The position numbers and the translations under genes were made by a program. Shown in pieces: positions 50,897 through 61,163 of a DNA stretch of 64,000 nucleotides. Positions within the stretch are counted from its first letter, which is position 1; each line of letters begins with the position of its first letter. The DNA comes from Beroe forskalii. Taxonomy: Eukaryota > Ctenophora > Nuda > Beroida > Beroidae. The stretch lies in assembly GCA_011033025.1 (NCBI GenBank), contig WFMF01000500.1, positions 1-64,000 of the forward strand. The letters are read 5' to 3'. The notes under the pieces are model-generated. The model did not search any database and had not been told where the DNA came from. It was given only the letters and a program-made list of their open reading frames with translations.

Positions 50897-51185
50897 TTGA
50901 TACTACAAACAGGAACTGGTCAAATTAGAGCAAAATTAAGCTGAAACAAAATAAACCTGCCCGAACCGACCTGAAAACCTCCCCAAATCAAGCTGAAACA
51001 AACGAATCAACTCTAAGCAAGCAAATCACATCCCTAACCGGGTTGAGACGGATTGGTTCCCTTTTTTTGGTTTGTTCCTCTTGTTTCGGCTTGATTCGTG
51101 TTTTTTTGGGTTGGTTTGAGGTCGTTTCGGGTTGTTCTTCTTGTTTCAAATTGGTCGGCTAGTTCCTGCTTGTAATATTGACAGA
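50897..51185. mobile_element. Foldback element, family A copy 1
   Basis: Ends tactacaaacaggaactggtc and ggctagttcctgcttgtaatat are inverted; internal blocks caagctgaaacaaacgaatc and ttgtttcggcttgattcgtg also pair. A second copy with the same ends lies at 51344-51658. No ORF; the minus-strand 61-codon frame is part of an arm. Confidence 0.75.
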
Positions 51186-51343
51186 TATCTACAACGAAGT
51201 GACTAAGTGAGACCAACAATTTGGTAAGTTAGGAATGTGCACACAAGAATCTTAGAAAAAATGGCACGTGCCAATGTGTGTTCCCAGTCGTCGTTCGCAG
51301 CATTGGGATGATACTTTACTCCTACTAGGACTGGGTGTCGTAT

Positions 51344-51658
51344 CCTTTGATACTATAAGCAGGAAATAGCCGAATCAAGCCAAAACAAACGGAACAAACC
51401 GAAACCTTCCCAAACCAACCTCCCCAAATCAAGCTGAAACAAATGAATCAACCTGAAATAAGCAATGCAACCGAAGCAAGCAAGTCAACCCGGGATAGGG
51501 TTAGGGAAGGGGGTTGATTTGCTTGTTTTGAGTTGATTCGCTTGGTTTGCTTGTTGTTTCGGCTTATTTCGGGGAGGTTTTTGGGTTGGTTGAGGTGTTT
51601 TCGGGTTGTTATGCTTGTCTCGGCTTGATTCGGCTAGTTCCTATTTGCGGCAGTATAA
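51344..51658. mobile_element. Foldback element, family A copy 2
   Basis: Begins tactataagcaggaaatagc and ends ggctagttcctatttgcggc with inverted pairing along most of its length (caagccaaaacaaac / ttgtctcggcttgatt). The same family as the copy 150 bases upstream, in the same orientation. The arms are AC-rich and TG-rich respectively. Confidence 0.75.
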
Positions 51659-51732
51659 ACGGAAATTAAGCGCCTGCATATGGGAAAAACTGACAAACAA
51701 GATCTGTGCCTGCAGGCGCAATTCTTGTTATA
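51659..51732. repeat. Palindromic dispersed element, copy 2
   Basis: Ends ggaaattaagcgcctgcata and tgcctgcaggcgcaattctt match the copy at 27048-27120. It sits immediately after foldback copy 2. Confidence 0.7.
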
Positions 51733-52038
51733 AATGCTTATTATCTAAGGCCCATCTATTCAAGTTTCCTTTTATACTTTTTAATTTCATGTTTATATGC
51801 ACCAATCTTATGGTGAAAGGTGACACTGTTGCATTAATAGCACGAAGGGAAGCCAAGTGCCAATTAATGTATTAATCACCCATAGCAAAGCCGAATTTTT
51901 ATTAATATATTAATTTGCACGAGGCGTCAGCCAACTGCAAAAAGTACAATTACTTCTGTGGCATTAGATAAGGGTATTTTACCAGTGTCGACCAGTTATA
52001 CTCTCGAAATAATTGTACGGTATTTATCTGCTCGGGAG

Positions 52039-52174
52039 TGGTGCAATGATTCATTATATGTTCCTAGGCGAATCTTGTAAACCTTTGAAGACCTTTAAAG
52101 AGATTGAAATACCTCTAATGGGCTGTGGAACAACTACTGCTCACAATAAAACTCATCTCCTTTACGAAAACAAG
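52039..52174 (+). CDS. ZP-type protein 2: ZP-N domain, second exon
   Basis: Encodes GAMIHYMFLGESCKPLKTFK then EIEIPLMGCGTTTAHNKTHL and LYENK, with donor AACAAG|GTAGAA, phase 0. Cys-Gly-Thr-Thr followed by Y-E-N is the hallmark of the C-terminal half of a ZP-N module (C-G-T…Y-x-N), and GESC supplies the second cysteine. The acceptor is uncertain: cgggag|T is the only AG after an in-frame TAA, and its phase does not match the donor at 48553, so a short exon may be missing between them. Confidence 0.65.
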
Positions 52175-52961
52175 GTAGAATTATTATTTGATAACATTAA
52201 TATTGGCCCTTATTTATTAGCCAGAATTTTCAACCAGCGCCAAACCCAGTTCTTTTTGAACCATTTTAACCAAAAGATTTGTGAAGAAATTTCACAATTT
52301 CCTTCCCTTTTGTCGTGAATGCAGCTGATTATTAATTGGACTTTATTCATAACTCGAATGCTTTTTTGAGACTATCAACTTCTATCAAGACTATCAAGTA
52401 TCAACTGGCTCCAAGACCGAAATTGCATAACAAACATGTATGTCAAAAATTTCCTCTCACTGCACCATTTTTACAATAAAGGCTTACAAATTCCCCGGCC
52501 AAGTCGTGAACTATTGCTGATTGTTTGAGCTTTAGTTTCACTTTATATACTTCCTGAATTTTGCTTCTATCAAGTATCAACTCTATCACTAGAGGAATGT
52601 TAGGAATTACTAGAGAATTTCAGTTTAGACTCTCGCCCTTACTCCAAAATACGAATAATCAGTATGCGCATTGCGCATGTCCATGTACGGGGTTGGTCAT
52701 AAGTCGGCACCCCCCTTGTGCAGCCCAAACCATAGAAGTTGGTAACAAATCATTCGGTACAGTTTTACTTTGATCCATTCCGATTGGATTTGAGTGTGAA
52801 AAATAATTCTCCAATTTTCAATTTTGTATGTGCTATTGTTATGTAATTATCAGACATAATTATCAGACATAATTATCACAGACATCATACAGTCACTCTG
52901 AGTACCTCAGCGTGAATACTAATGTCCGTGATAAATATTGCATTGTTGATATAATTCTCAG

Positions 52962-53055
52962 CTCATTGTGGAAACAGCATCAAAAGCTGCAAGTGTCACC
53001 GTCACAAGAAATGATGTAGTGGATATCGATTTGCAATGCACCTATACAAGAACAG
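52962..53055 (+). CDS. ZP-type protein 2: ZP-N end exon
   Basis: Acceptor gatataattctcag|CTC, donor AGAACAG|GTAATG, 94 bases, phase 0 to 1. Encodes LIVETASKAASVTVTRNDVV then DIDLQCTYTRT. The pattern T-R-x-x-V-V-x-I-x-L-x-C-x-Y ends the ZP-N module. A broken homologue lies at 23160-23282. Confidence 0.75.
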
Positions 53056-53494
53056 GTAATGAATAACAAAAATATTTTTACTCTTGTTCTCGCACTCTAG
53101 CCAGTTGTATAACTGCATTATTTCATGTCTATCACCTATCATAATTTCTTAAAAGCTTAAAAGCTAAAAAATAACATAGTCATTGTGCTTAGGTTATGAT
53201 CAATCCAAAGAATAAATTCAAAAGCACGATAATTAAATGTATTGGTATTAAAAGTTGAGGTTAAAATAGCAATTATTTCTATTTTATCTTGTATTAACGT
53301 ATATACCATTTATAAAAAGTGCGATAACACTATAACAGGGGTGTAAAAACAATAGTTCTTCAATACGGCAAGCTATACAATGATCATGAATAATATGTGC
53401 TGTTCTGGCCAATTCTTATAGCACAGAATTATCAATAGGTAATTTAGCAATAAATACTTTAGTGTCTAAAATAAAATTTAATGAATTCTTGCAG

Positions 53495-53530
53495 CAGCCA
53501 GCCCCGATCCGACAGACGATGAATCCAAAG
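53495..53530 (+). CDS. ZP-type protein 2: optional 36-base exon
   Basis: Acceptor aattcttgcag|CA, donor TCCAAAG|GTGGAA, 36 bases, phase 1 to 1, encoding AASPDPTDDESK. Length and phases equal those of 23365-23400. It would lengthen the ZP-N/ZP-C linker by 12 residues. The exons on either side also join in frame without it, so it may be alternatively spliced. Confidence 0.4.
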
Positions 53531-53770
53531 GTGGAAAAACTGTTCTAAGTTGCACCTGCAATATTGCCATCAACATACCATTTTTATTCGATTACTAAAC
53601 CTTATTTAAGTTATATAGTTGGATTGAAAATATAAATTCGGCGGATGGAGCTCATTGAAAAAGGAGCATCATCACAATCATTATTAACGATTAACGTCGT
53701 TCAAAAATCACACCAATCTTCCTGGTCCCCCAATGACAGCAACCCTTAGTCCCTGCGGTGCTTATAAAGG

Positions 53771-54046
53771 CTAATAGAATATCCGCCAATGCTTCTTCAT
53801 AAAATTATATCTAGCCACAAGCTTAGCAAAACTCTTGGTGAGTTTACTTTCTTTGGGTAGATCCTTGGAGATGTTAGGTATGTTTGGCCTCAAGAAATAC
53901 AGCGCCGGCCTTGCTAGTAAAGGTGGGACCAGGTTGATCTCACTGCTATTCTTTGGCTTTATTAGTGAGACTCTCACATTAAACAGCTTCTTTGGCTTTG
54001 CCTCTTGAGATAGGTATACAGCATTACAGCAAATAACAGCTTGCAT
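53771..54046 (-). other. Minus-strand open frame, origin unknown
   Basis: About 90 codons, rich in basic and hydrophobic residues (LFNVRVSLIKPKNSSEINLV, …RYNFMKKHWRIFY). It lies in an intron of the plus-strand ZP gene. It looks protein-like and could be another retroelement fragment, but I do not recognise it and no start or splice signal supports it. Confidence 0.25.
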
Positions 54047-54416
54047 AGGAATGGGATATGCCTCAATTGCTTTGTAGTCTTGCTAAACCCTGAAAATATT
54101 AAAGTCCTATTTAGTTGGGACCATTTAACTTCTGACTTTAAGGGAATTCTCATCCAAAGTCACATCTCCCTTTCTTAGTCTCCTTCATGTTGTAATTTGT
54201 CATGCATATATATTTTGACACCAGTATTGTAATTTGTTCTTGAACGAATCAACTTCTCGCAGGTGAATATGCTGAATGATCAACTCGGCGGTTGCGTCTC
54301 CAATGTTGCTATGAAAGCTCAATGTTTGTCTCTATGCTTACTCTCTTTTTGATTAAAAATTGATTAAGAAATCAGAACTGTATCTTTTTATGTATCAACG
54401 TTTCCTTTTCTTGCAG

Positions 54417-54589
54417 GAGCAGCCACTGTGTTATCTTGGGAGACTGGTCATGCGACATACGAATTAGAAGATCATACGACCTTCAATTTCTCTATGGCAG
54501 CATACACTAAGTATGAAGAAAAAGTCGGATTCACTGGACCTGTAACCCCGCCAGGGAAATTTGCTATGCGACAAGAAGTATACTTCAAG
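54417..54589 (+). CDS. ZP-type protein 2: ZP-C, first exon
   Basis: Acceptor ttccttttcttgcag|GA, donor TTCAAG|GTGATT, 173 bases, phase 1 to 0. Encodes GAATVLSWETGHATYELEDH, TTFNFSMAAYTKYEEKVGFT and GPVTPPGKFAMRQEVYFK. F-x-x-x-Y…G…VYFKV fits the early strands of the ZP-C module. Confidence 0.8.
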
Positions 54590-54747
54590 GTGATTTTGTG
54601 TAATCTGTTTTTTCTGGACTTTTTGTTTTCTTCTGAGTATTATATGCACTATCGCAATTACCAGCCTCTGATGGCTTTAAAACTTCCAGAACTTATTCTC
54701 TTATTGAAATTCTACTATCATATTCTCACATTGTGTACTTCTTGCAG

Positions 54748-54866
54748 GTCAAAGCAGAAGTACCAACAAGCATGAAATTGTCGGCTGTGATTGTTGACAT
54801 AACTGCTCTAACCGTGAATGACCCTGCTAAGGCGACGAGCACAGAAGACAAAATAGTTGATAATGG
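54748..54866 (+). CDS. ZP-type protein 2: ZP-C, second exon
   Basis: Acceptor gtacttcttgcag|GTC, donor GATAATGG|GTTTGT, 119 bases, phase 0 to 2. Encodes VKAEVPTSMKLSAVIVDITA then LTVNDPAKATSTEDKIVDN. Joined to the next exon it produces I-V-D-N-G-C-V-x-D, the best-conserved ZP-C motif. Where many ZP proteins have a Cys after the A/T-P strand, this one has Ile-Thr-Ala. Confidence 0.8.
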
Positions 54867-55546
54867 GTTTGTTAGTTACCTAATGGTGTGACCAAAAACA
54901 ATTGTAAATTGTGTAGGTTACGTAGCACCCTTGATCCTTGTAAAGCAGCTTGTAAATTTGCGCGATTAAAAAATGGGATCCTAATTCAAAATTTCGGTCA
55001 ATAACATAAGTGCGAAATTTGGTTTCAATGCAATTCTGAAAATTTCATGCATAGATACTGAAAATGGCAAAGGTTTATGGAAAAGTGTGAAGGTGTCAAC
55101 CACTTGGGGCAAATTGAAACATTCTCTCCCTTAAAGTGGTGATGTGGACTTTGATCGCAATGCTGACTTAGTGTTGCACAGAGATTGCACACCACAATTT
55201 TACTCATGATTCATTGTGTAGCTCTGTATTTGACTTTGTCAGAATCGAGCTGTACCTAAACATGAATGTGATGGACTTAATGGCGTTAATTTATTTTGAA
55301 AACTTGATTACACTAACTTTGCAGTGTGTCCAAAATGTCAGTCCATATCATTTTATTAATTGCACAAAGGGCGCTGTGTAACCTATATGATTTCCAATTG
55401 TTTTTGGTCAAACTATATCCATATCATTCTTTTCGGTGGTCAACAAGGAAAATTATGAGCCGTTTTTTGATGAAAGTTTCTACTTATCTCACATGCAATC
55501 CGTACCAAAGTTTCTGATGCCGTTGCATTTCACTCCATATTAACCA

Positions 55547-55775
55547 CTGGCTAAGTAGCGCAGTGGTTAAGGCATCGCAGTTTCAATTGAGAGGTTGGTG
55601 GTTCGATTTCCGACCGTGCCTATCGTGCTGAGGGTGAGAATTCTCACCTAAGCAGCCAAACGGTTCACTCAGCCGAGCATACAGGAAACTGTGCGAGAGG
55701 GTTAAATGAGGAGCTGCCCATTTCAGCGAAGTCTCGGGCGAATAAAGTATGGATTACACTTCCTTAATCGTCACT
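55547..55775 (+). mobile_element. tRNA-derived SINE
   Basis: A-box tagcgcagtggttaagg (55555-55571) and B-box ggttcgatttcc (55600-55611) at polymerase III spacing, followed by a ~150-base non-tRNA body (ctgagggtgagaattctcac…). The stems are imperfect, so it is not a tRNA gene. It lies in an intron of the plus-strand ZP gene. Target-site duplications were not clearly found. Confidence 0.7.
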
Positions 55776-56343
55776 GGCTTGATAACACTTGAATCCTTTG
55801 AAACCTTCAAAAATTTTATTGAGCCGGGTTAGAAGCAATAATTGGTATTGGGCGCAGGCATTTCAATAATTGAAAGACGGGTTTGCTACCTATTCTAGCG
55901 ATTCACACATGTAACTCCGACTCATATGACCAGTAGTGCCGGCCTTTGGGCCGAGTGTGCTAACTCTCGGCTGATGCCCCAGTGTCCTTTTTCTTGTGCT
56001 GCAGGTACTTGCCAGTGCCCTGATAATGCAGTACTGTTATTCATTCTCAGCGCACAGAAAAAGGCTTTTTATTGCCTTGCATTTTTCGCAGCTTAAGAAC
56101 GCCTTACTTTCGTCTTCTATCCATTCCCATTATCCATCCTTGTCTATCTTTTCTCCAAATAATAATTATATGGAAAAATACTTTTTGCACTATCGAGGAT
56201 GGCAAGTTAACAAATATCGCAATACTGCAGTGTTTATTTTCGGTGCACTGAAAACTTCATTAATTAATTCTTTCCTCACATTTTTGATACTCAAGAACGC
56301 CTTTTATTTTGTCTCTTGTACAAATAATTTTTGTACGTTCCAG

Positions 56344-56508
56344 GTGTGTCAAAGATGGAACCTATAAGAAAATTGAAAATAAAAGTTTGCTGCCAACAGA
56401 AAAGGCATTTTCTATAGAAGCATTTTCTTTCATTGGCAGGACCACTAAACCTGTTTATCTTCATGCAGTGATGCGTCTATGTGACCAAGATTCAGCTAAC
56501 TTTAAAAC
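56344..56508 (+). CDS. ZP-type protein 2: ZP-C, third exon
   Basis: Acceptor ttttgtacgttccag|G; encodes CVKDGTYKKIENKSLLPTEK, AFSIEAFSFIGRTTKPVYLH and AVMRLCDQDSANFK. F-S-x-E-A-F-S-F…V-Y-L-H-A-x-x-R-L-C is the classic second half of ZP-C. The exon end is placed at AAAAC|GTTAGT, phase 2, because it lets the next segment continue in frame. The longer open frame to 56563 is intron. Confidence 0.8.
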
Positions 56509-56655
56509 GTTAGTTTTCATTGTCTGTTTATTGAATATTGTCAGACTAATTGAAAGGGGATAATGATGAATAAAAAGTATTTGATCCTTTGATCTCTCAT
56601 TTGACTTTAAATCTGAAATAATCAATAACTACATTTATTATTGGCTAATGCTATA

Positions 56656-57074
56656 AAACGTGTATGGAGGTTTGTAAGAAAAAAACTCGAAGGGTGCGTA
56701 GTCTCGCAATCCACGCGGCTGACTACGAATCTCCTGAATCATCAGAGGGTCTGTTCCGTGTTCACTCTGGTCCCTTTGCTCTCAGAGAGGCTGTCCAACA
56801 ATCAGGTTTTTTCAAATCTTCAAACTCTTGCAGCGTCAAGATTCCACTTGAAATTTCTTCAAGTGCACGAAATGTAAATGAGCAGAATTTCTATTTGAGA
56901 AACTCATTTTTGGAAAATGTTTTATTTGAATATCATTTCAGCAAGTGGATCTACCAAAATGCTACCCTCTCAAGCCTTTATTTTGGCGATGACAACAGTA
57001 ACCCTCTTCTTCTACCAGCAATTATACATTTAGATGAAGACTCAGTTGCTCGATCATACTGTAAATTATTATAG
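56656..57074 (+). CDS. ZP-type protein 2: furin-site and hydrophobic-patch exon (boundaries uncertain)
   Basis: The frame reads …CMEVCKKKTRRVRSLAIHAA, DYESPESSEGLFRVHSGPFA, LREAVQQSG…. Two cysteines followed by a basic cluster with R-R-V-R is the usual proprotein-convertase site after ZP-C, and GLFRVHSGPFALR resembles the hydrophobic patch (…LGPI…) that keeps ZP precursors soluble until cleavage. The upstream splice site is unusual: the in-frame join AAAAC|GTGTAT has no AG before it. The ORF runs to 57074, but the real exon may end earlier (for example CAATCAG|GTTTTT at 56802). Confidence 0.55.
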
Positions 57075-57289
57075 TGTATTACGTTGAAAATCGGGATATT
57101 ATGTTATCATGTTGACGTTTTATTTGAGTATTTATGGTTTATAATTGAAGTTGAACATGGACTGCTGCCGAGGGGCGGTCAGAGGACTGCTACCTTGCAA
57201 TGCACTGGTATTTTACCTGAATATGAAACATTGTTTACTTGCTTGCATTGTGCCCTTGTCTCTTTCATATGATTTTGCTTCCATACCAG

Positions 57290-57340
57290 TTAATTTGTTC
57301 CATATTTACCGTGATTTTCTTCATTTTATTCAGAGAAAGT
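57290..57340 (+). other. Possible membrane-anchor exon
   Basis: An acceptor (gcttccataccag|) and a donor-like AGAGAAA|GTAACC bound ~49 bases that in one frame encode LICSIFTVIFFILFRE, hydrophobic enough for a membrane segment and followed by basic residue(s). ZP precursors usually have such an anchor after the furin site. Its phase does not fit the last exon as modelled, so this is a suggestion only. Confidence 0.25.
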
Positions 57341-57654
57341 AACCAAGTACTCCATTCAATTATGGGGAGGATATTATCTATTGCTAATTAATGATTCAAA
57401 TTTCAAAGGTGTGGTGATCAGTCAGAAAATACAGGTATAGGCAGCCATACAGTTGTGTCTGGCACTGAAATGAAGAAACGCAATTTTTGACATATGTTAG
57501 TATGTTGGAGTTTTTGTTATACAAAAATCTTACTATATATAATGCGTGTTGTTAATATATATATATATATATGTGGTTGGCAGGCGTTAGCAACTTCAGG
57601 TAGGCAACGAAATTATGTTTTAGTCGTGTTGCAAAAACTTAGTAATAAATCAGA

Positions 57655-58255
57655 AAAATAATGAGAAATTTTTCGGCCACCCTGAGGGGCGGAGGGCCAC
57701 GCCCTTTTTTCGCAAAAATTAAACTTTTGAATTTTTTTCAAAATTCTTTCGCCATTGAGTTGCTTATGATGAATAAAAATTTTGAGAATTTTGTCCGAAT
57801 TATTGGGTCACCCTGAGGGGCGTGGGAGGCCACGCCCTTTTTCGCAAAAATTAAACTTTCGAATTTTTTCAAAATTCCTTCTCCATTGAGTTGCTTATGA
57901 CGAATAGAAATTTTGAGAATTTTGTCCGAATTATTCGGTCACCCTGAGGGGCGGGGGCCACGCCCTTTTTTCGTAAAATTAAACTTTTGAATTTTTTCAA
58001 AATTCCTTCGCCATCAAGTTGCTTATGATGAATAAAAGTTTTGAGAATTTTGTCCGAATTATTGGGTCACCCTAAGGGGCGTGGGAGGCCACGCCCTTTT
58101 TTCACAAAAATAGATTTTCGAATTTTTTCAAAATTCCTTCGCTATGGAGTTGCTTATGATGAGTAAAGGTTTTGAGAATATTGTCGGCAATATTGGGTTA
58201 CCGTTGGGGGCGTGGGAAGCTTTTTTTCGCAGAAATTAAAGTTTCGAATTTCCCC
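57655..58255. repeat. ~130-bp tandem repeat, five copies
   Basis: The segment ggtcaccctgaggggcgtgg followed by aggccacgccctttttcgca and tcaaaattccttcgccattg recurs at about 57672, 57807, 57938, 58064 and 58197. The last copy is most diverged. Similar sequence recurs at 63715-64000 at the window end, so this is a dispersed satellite-like family. Confidence 0.9.
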
Positions 58256-59239
58256 TCCAAACTCGCACGATCAAATCACTGTCAAAGGGACATGTGGCTG
58301 TTAGCTCATGCGGCTGCCATCATTCGCCGTCCGTAGGACGGGAACCGACTAGTTATAATAATTCAAGCACATAAATACTAATAATTCTCTGATTTATGGT
58401 ATGCTCAGGACTCAGGTCTTAATTACTCGCCTTGTCAGCACCAAAGGACTAGGAGCAAAGGGGTGCCTAGAGGGCACGCCAAAGGGGCACCTTAAGGCAC
58501 TCGGTACCTCCTAGGCGCCAAAAGGGCGGTCTCGGGCTGGGTTCTTATGGCGGATGGCCGTTTAGGTAGTTATTACTCTTCAAATTCATTAGATGGATTG
58601 TTATGTATTATGCACGAGTTCTACCGTACACCTCGCAGGATCTCCGAATATTATGTAATTAATAGTAATAAATCTTTATTCATGATTAACTAAAACCGCA
58701 TACCTACAGCATTGAGCATTCTTCTTATATTCCTGATGAGTTTTTGTTTATTTAAGATTTAAATGAAAATGAGGAAGATGGATGTAAAAACCTATAACTT
58801 TTTAATGCATAATGCTAATTTACAGTTCGAAACACGTTAAAAATATTACCTTCAATCTTCCTGTTATTGTAAGTAACTGCCAGTGGCAAGCCTGAAACTG
58901 ATATTTACATTAACACTTAATAATTATACCTCGATTGCTTACCTTCTCGACCCTGAAGGTCATTGAGTCAATGATAGAACATTGACTCGACAGCAACGAC
59001 TTTGAAATTTGTGTCCAAACATCCGGATCAAAAAGGTTAGCGAGGTTTGGTGACTTTAAGGCAATAAATTTGTTCAAAAGAAATATTGCTTGACTTTATT
59101 TATCTGATTGAACTGATTATTAACGTCATTATATATAGTACAGATGATAAAAATCATGAGATTGGACTAGGATTTGGGTCTTTTGATGCGATTCATTGGG
59201 TTTAAATGGTTTTGGCGTTTATTCCAGATTACAAATACA
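58256..59239. other. Intron, no gene seen
   Basis: AT-rich, with short aaaggggcacc repeats near 58440-58530. No exon recognised. Confidence 0.45.
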
Positions 59240-59494
59240 AATACTAGGTCCTTGATCTGGAAGCAGTGGAAGCTGTTAAAAAATGTTTGTCCAGTCAGAA
59301 GGCCTGCAGATATCACACTCTTTCCCCACGTAGTCTGCAGATTTACGATGCAAGTTCTAACAAAATTCTAGCAGTTCTGACTTCCGTTGCAAAGATGACA
59401 GAAGTTCAAACGACGGAAGTGCGAATTGCCCTCCCTCTAATTTACCAATACAAGGGTGCCCAAGACTGTACTTTTAGCTGTACCTTTTACAGCT
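59240..59494 (+). other. Unrecognised protein-like open frame
   Basis: About 80 codons between TAG (~59246) and TAA (59494), in one frame: LEAVEAVKKCLSSQKACRYH, TLSPRSLQIYDASSNKILAV, LTSVAKMTEVQTTEVRIALP and LIYQYKGAQDCTFSCTFYS. Four cysteines and alternating hydrophobic residues suggest a folded extracellular segment. It is not an obvious ZP exon, although the end (D-C-T-F-S-C-T-F) loosely recalls L-Q-C-T-Y. An acceptor (tttattccag) lies at 59226 but leads into the TAG in this frame. Possibly a decayed exon. Confidence 0.3.
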
Positions 59495-59924
59495 AATGCT
59501 TGACACGGGTAAATTCCAAATTCCAAATGCCAATTTCTGAAGGAGATAGCTTATTGAAAGTCGCTTCCACTTCCAGGAGAGGGAATTCATGAGTTCTCCG
59601 ACTTGCCTGCTCTGCTTTCTACTTCAGCTGCCAGTGAGAAAGTCATTCTCTTCAGGTATTGCGGAAGTTACTTGTGAGGGGTACGGCTGGTTAATTCCGC
59701 GGTAGACGTTAATTTATTGCGATTATAGCTGATATCACAATCTCTGGTGCGATATACGAGAATTATACATTCTGCGTGCAATCATCTGTCATGTTACAGC
59801 CCTGAAACGCTTCTGCAGAGATCTAGAATTTGTCTTATATATTCCTTTGTGCCACACGCTCAGTCTTTTCCCGAATTATAGCAATATAATTCATGAATTT
59901 CCTTATACGTACTTTTCACCAGGA

Positions 59925-60112
59925 TTTAAAAGTACGTACTAGTACGGTTCATTTAAAAGTACGTACCGTGCGTACTTCTCATCTTAGGTCATATATTCCC
60001 GCGGAAACACATTGGGACTCCGACTATCACACATCATCCGATCTACCCCAGTTATCATAATATTGACTCCGCTGTATCATGGCCGACTGAAGCTCCAGTC
60101 AGCCATGATACA
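59925..60112. repeat. Two adjacent palindromes
   Basis: Around 59930-60000, tttaaaagtacgtac and gtacgtacttc-type blocks alternate in both orientations. At 60074-60111, gtatcatggccgactg pairs with cagtcagccatgatac around aagctc. No coding signal. Confidence 0.7.
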
Positions 60113-61078
60113 ATTGAGTCATTTGGTGGACTGGTTTTCAGTCACTTGGTGAGCTGGCTTTCAAGGTTATGCAGTTTGAGTATTGCTCGCTAGCGCGCAT
60201 AACTCAAAGAAAAGTTGAATTCCACTATTTTTCAGCTGCAATTTCTCAAACATTTGAAGGACTGTGTTAAAACGCAAATAATTTTCTGTGCATCATTAAA
60301 CGTCTCCCATTTATAATGGTGCTGGGCAAAGTCGAAACTCGACATTTAGTGCATTATCTTTAGATAAGTGGGTCTGGGGCTGAAATGGGGTACAGCACAG
60401 TCCCTTGAAGTTTGAACAATTTTTTTGCAAACTTTGGGGCGACTTTTTAACGTTTTGGTTATCGGTATTTTGGGTGCTTTTTATCCAGTTAAATTTTACA
60501 TTTTTACCCTTCACTGAATTTAACCTTGCTCCCGAATAAGACTCTCCCTTTACAATTCCATTTCAATCTTTCTTTCCTATAAATATCTACTTCTTCACCC
60601 CTGCGGTTTTTTATTATGAATGTCACCATGAAATTTTGCGACCAAGAAAGCAAGATCATCTCTCTACTTCTTTTAAGCCCAAACGGATCGAAAATTATGG
60701 CATTTTGACGTCAGACGTGTCTTCAGTCTTCAAGTTCAAGTCATATGTGATCTAATTTCATGTGATGGGTTGGTCACTGGCCGGTACAGTTCCAATGCGT
60801 CGATTTTTCGTCCGGAAATTTTTTGTCTATGATTGATAACAATATGTTCAATCATTATTCGTAGATGTCGGCCATGTACAGAACGTCGTTAACATTTTGT
60901 GCCACGACTTGCATCAGCGGGTCAGACATCGTCCAACAAATACAATATTTCTTTCTTCCCCCAACAGGTGTATATACATAGGGATTGCTGTTTAAGACAT
61001 GCTGTACTTGTACTCCTAAAAAAGTAGTACAACGCAAAGTACTAAGACGGTTTCACCAACTCTATTCGTTCTTTTCAG

Positions 61079-61163
61079 CTACAAAGAGAGACCTAATTAC
61101 GACGATAGCAGGATAGCTGCCGTATCTCTGCCATATGCCGCCGGACACATCAAGGAAGCTTGA
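61079..61163 (+). CDS. ZP-type protein 2: candidate last exon
   Basis: A strong acceptor (attcgttcttttcag|C) opens TYKERPNYDDSRIAAVSLPY then AAGHIKEA and TGA. It is hydrophilic and could be a short cytoplasmic tail after a membrane anchor. The phase (one leading base) would also fit a direct join to 56508, giving a short form that lacks the furin-site exon. No ZP motif is present, so assignment rests on strand, acceptor quality and position. Confidence 0.4.
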
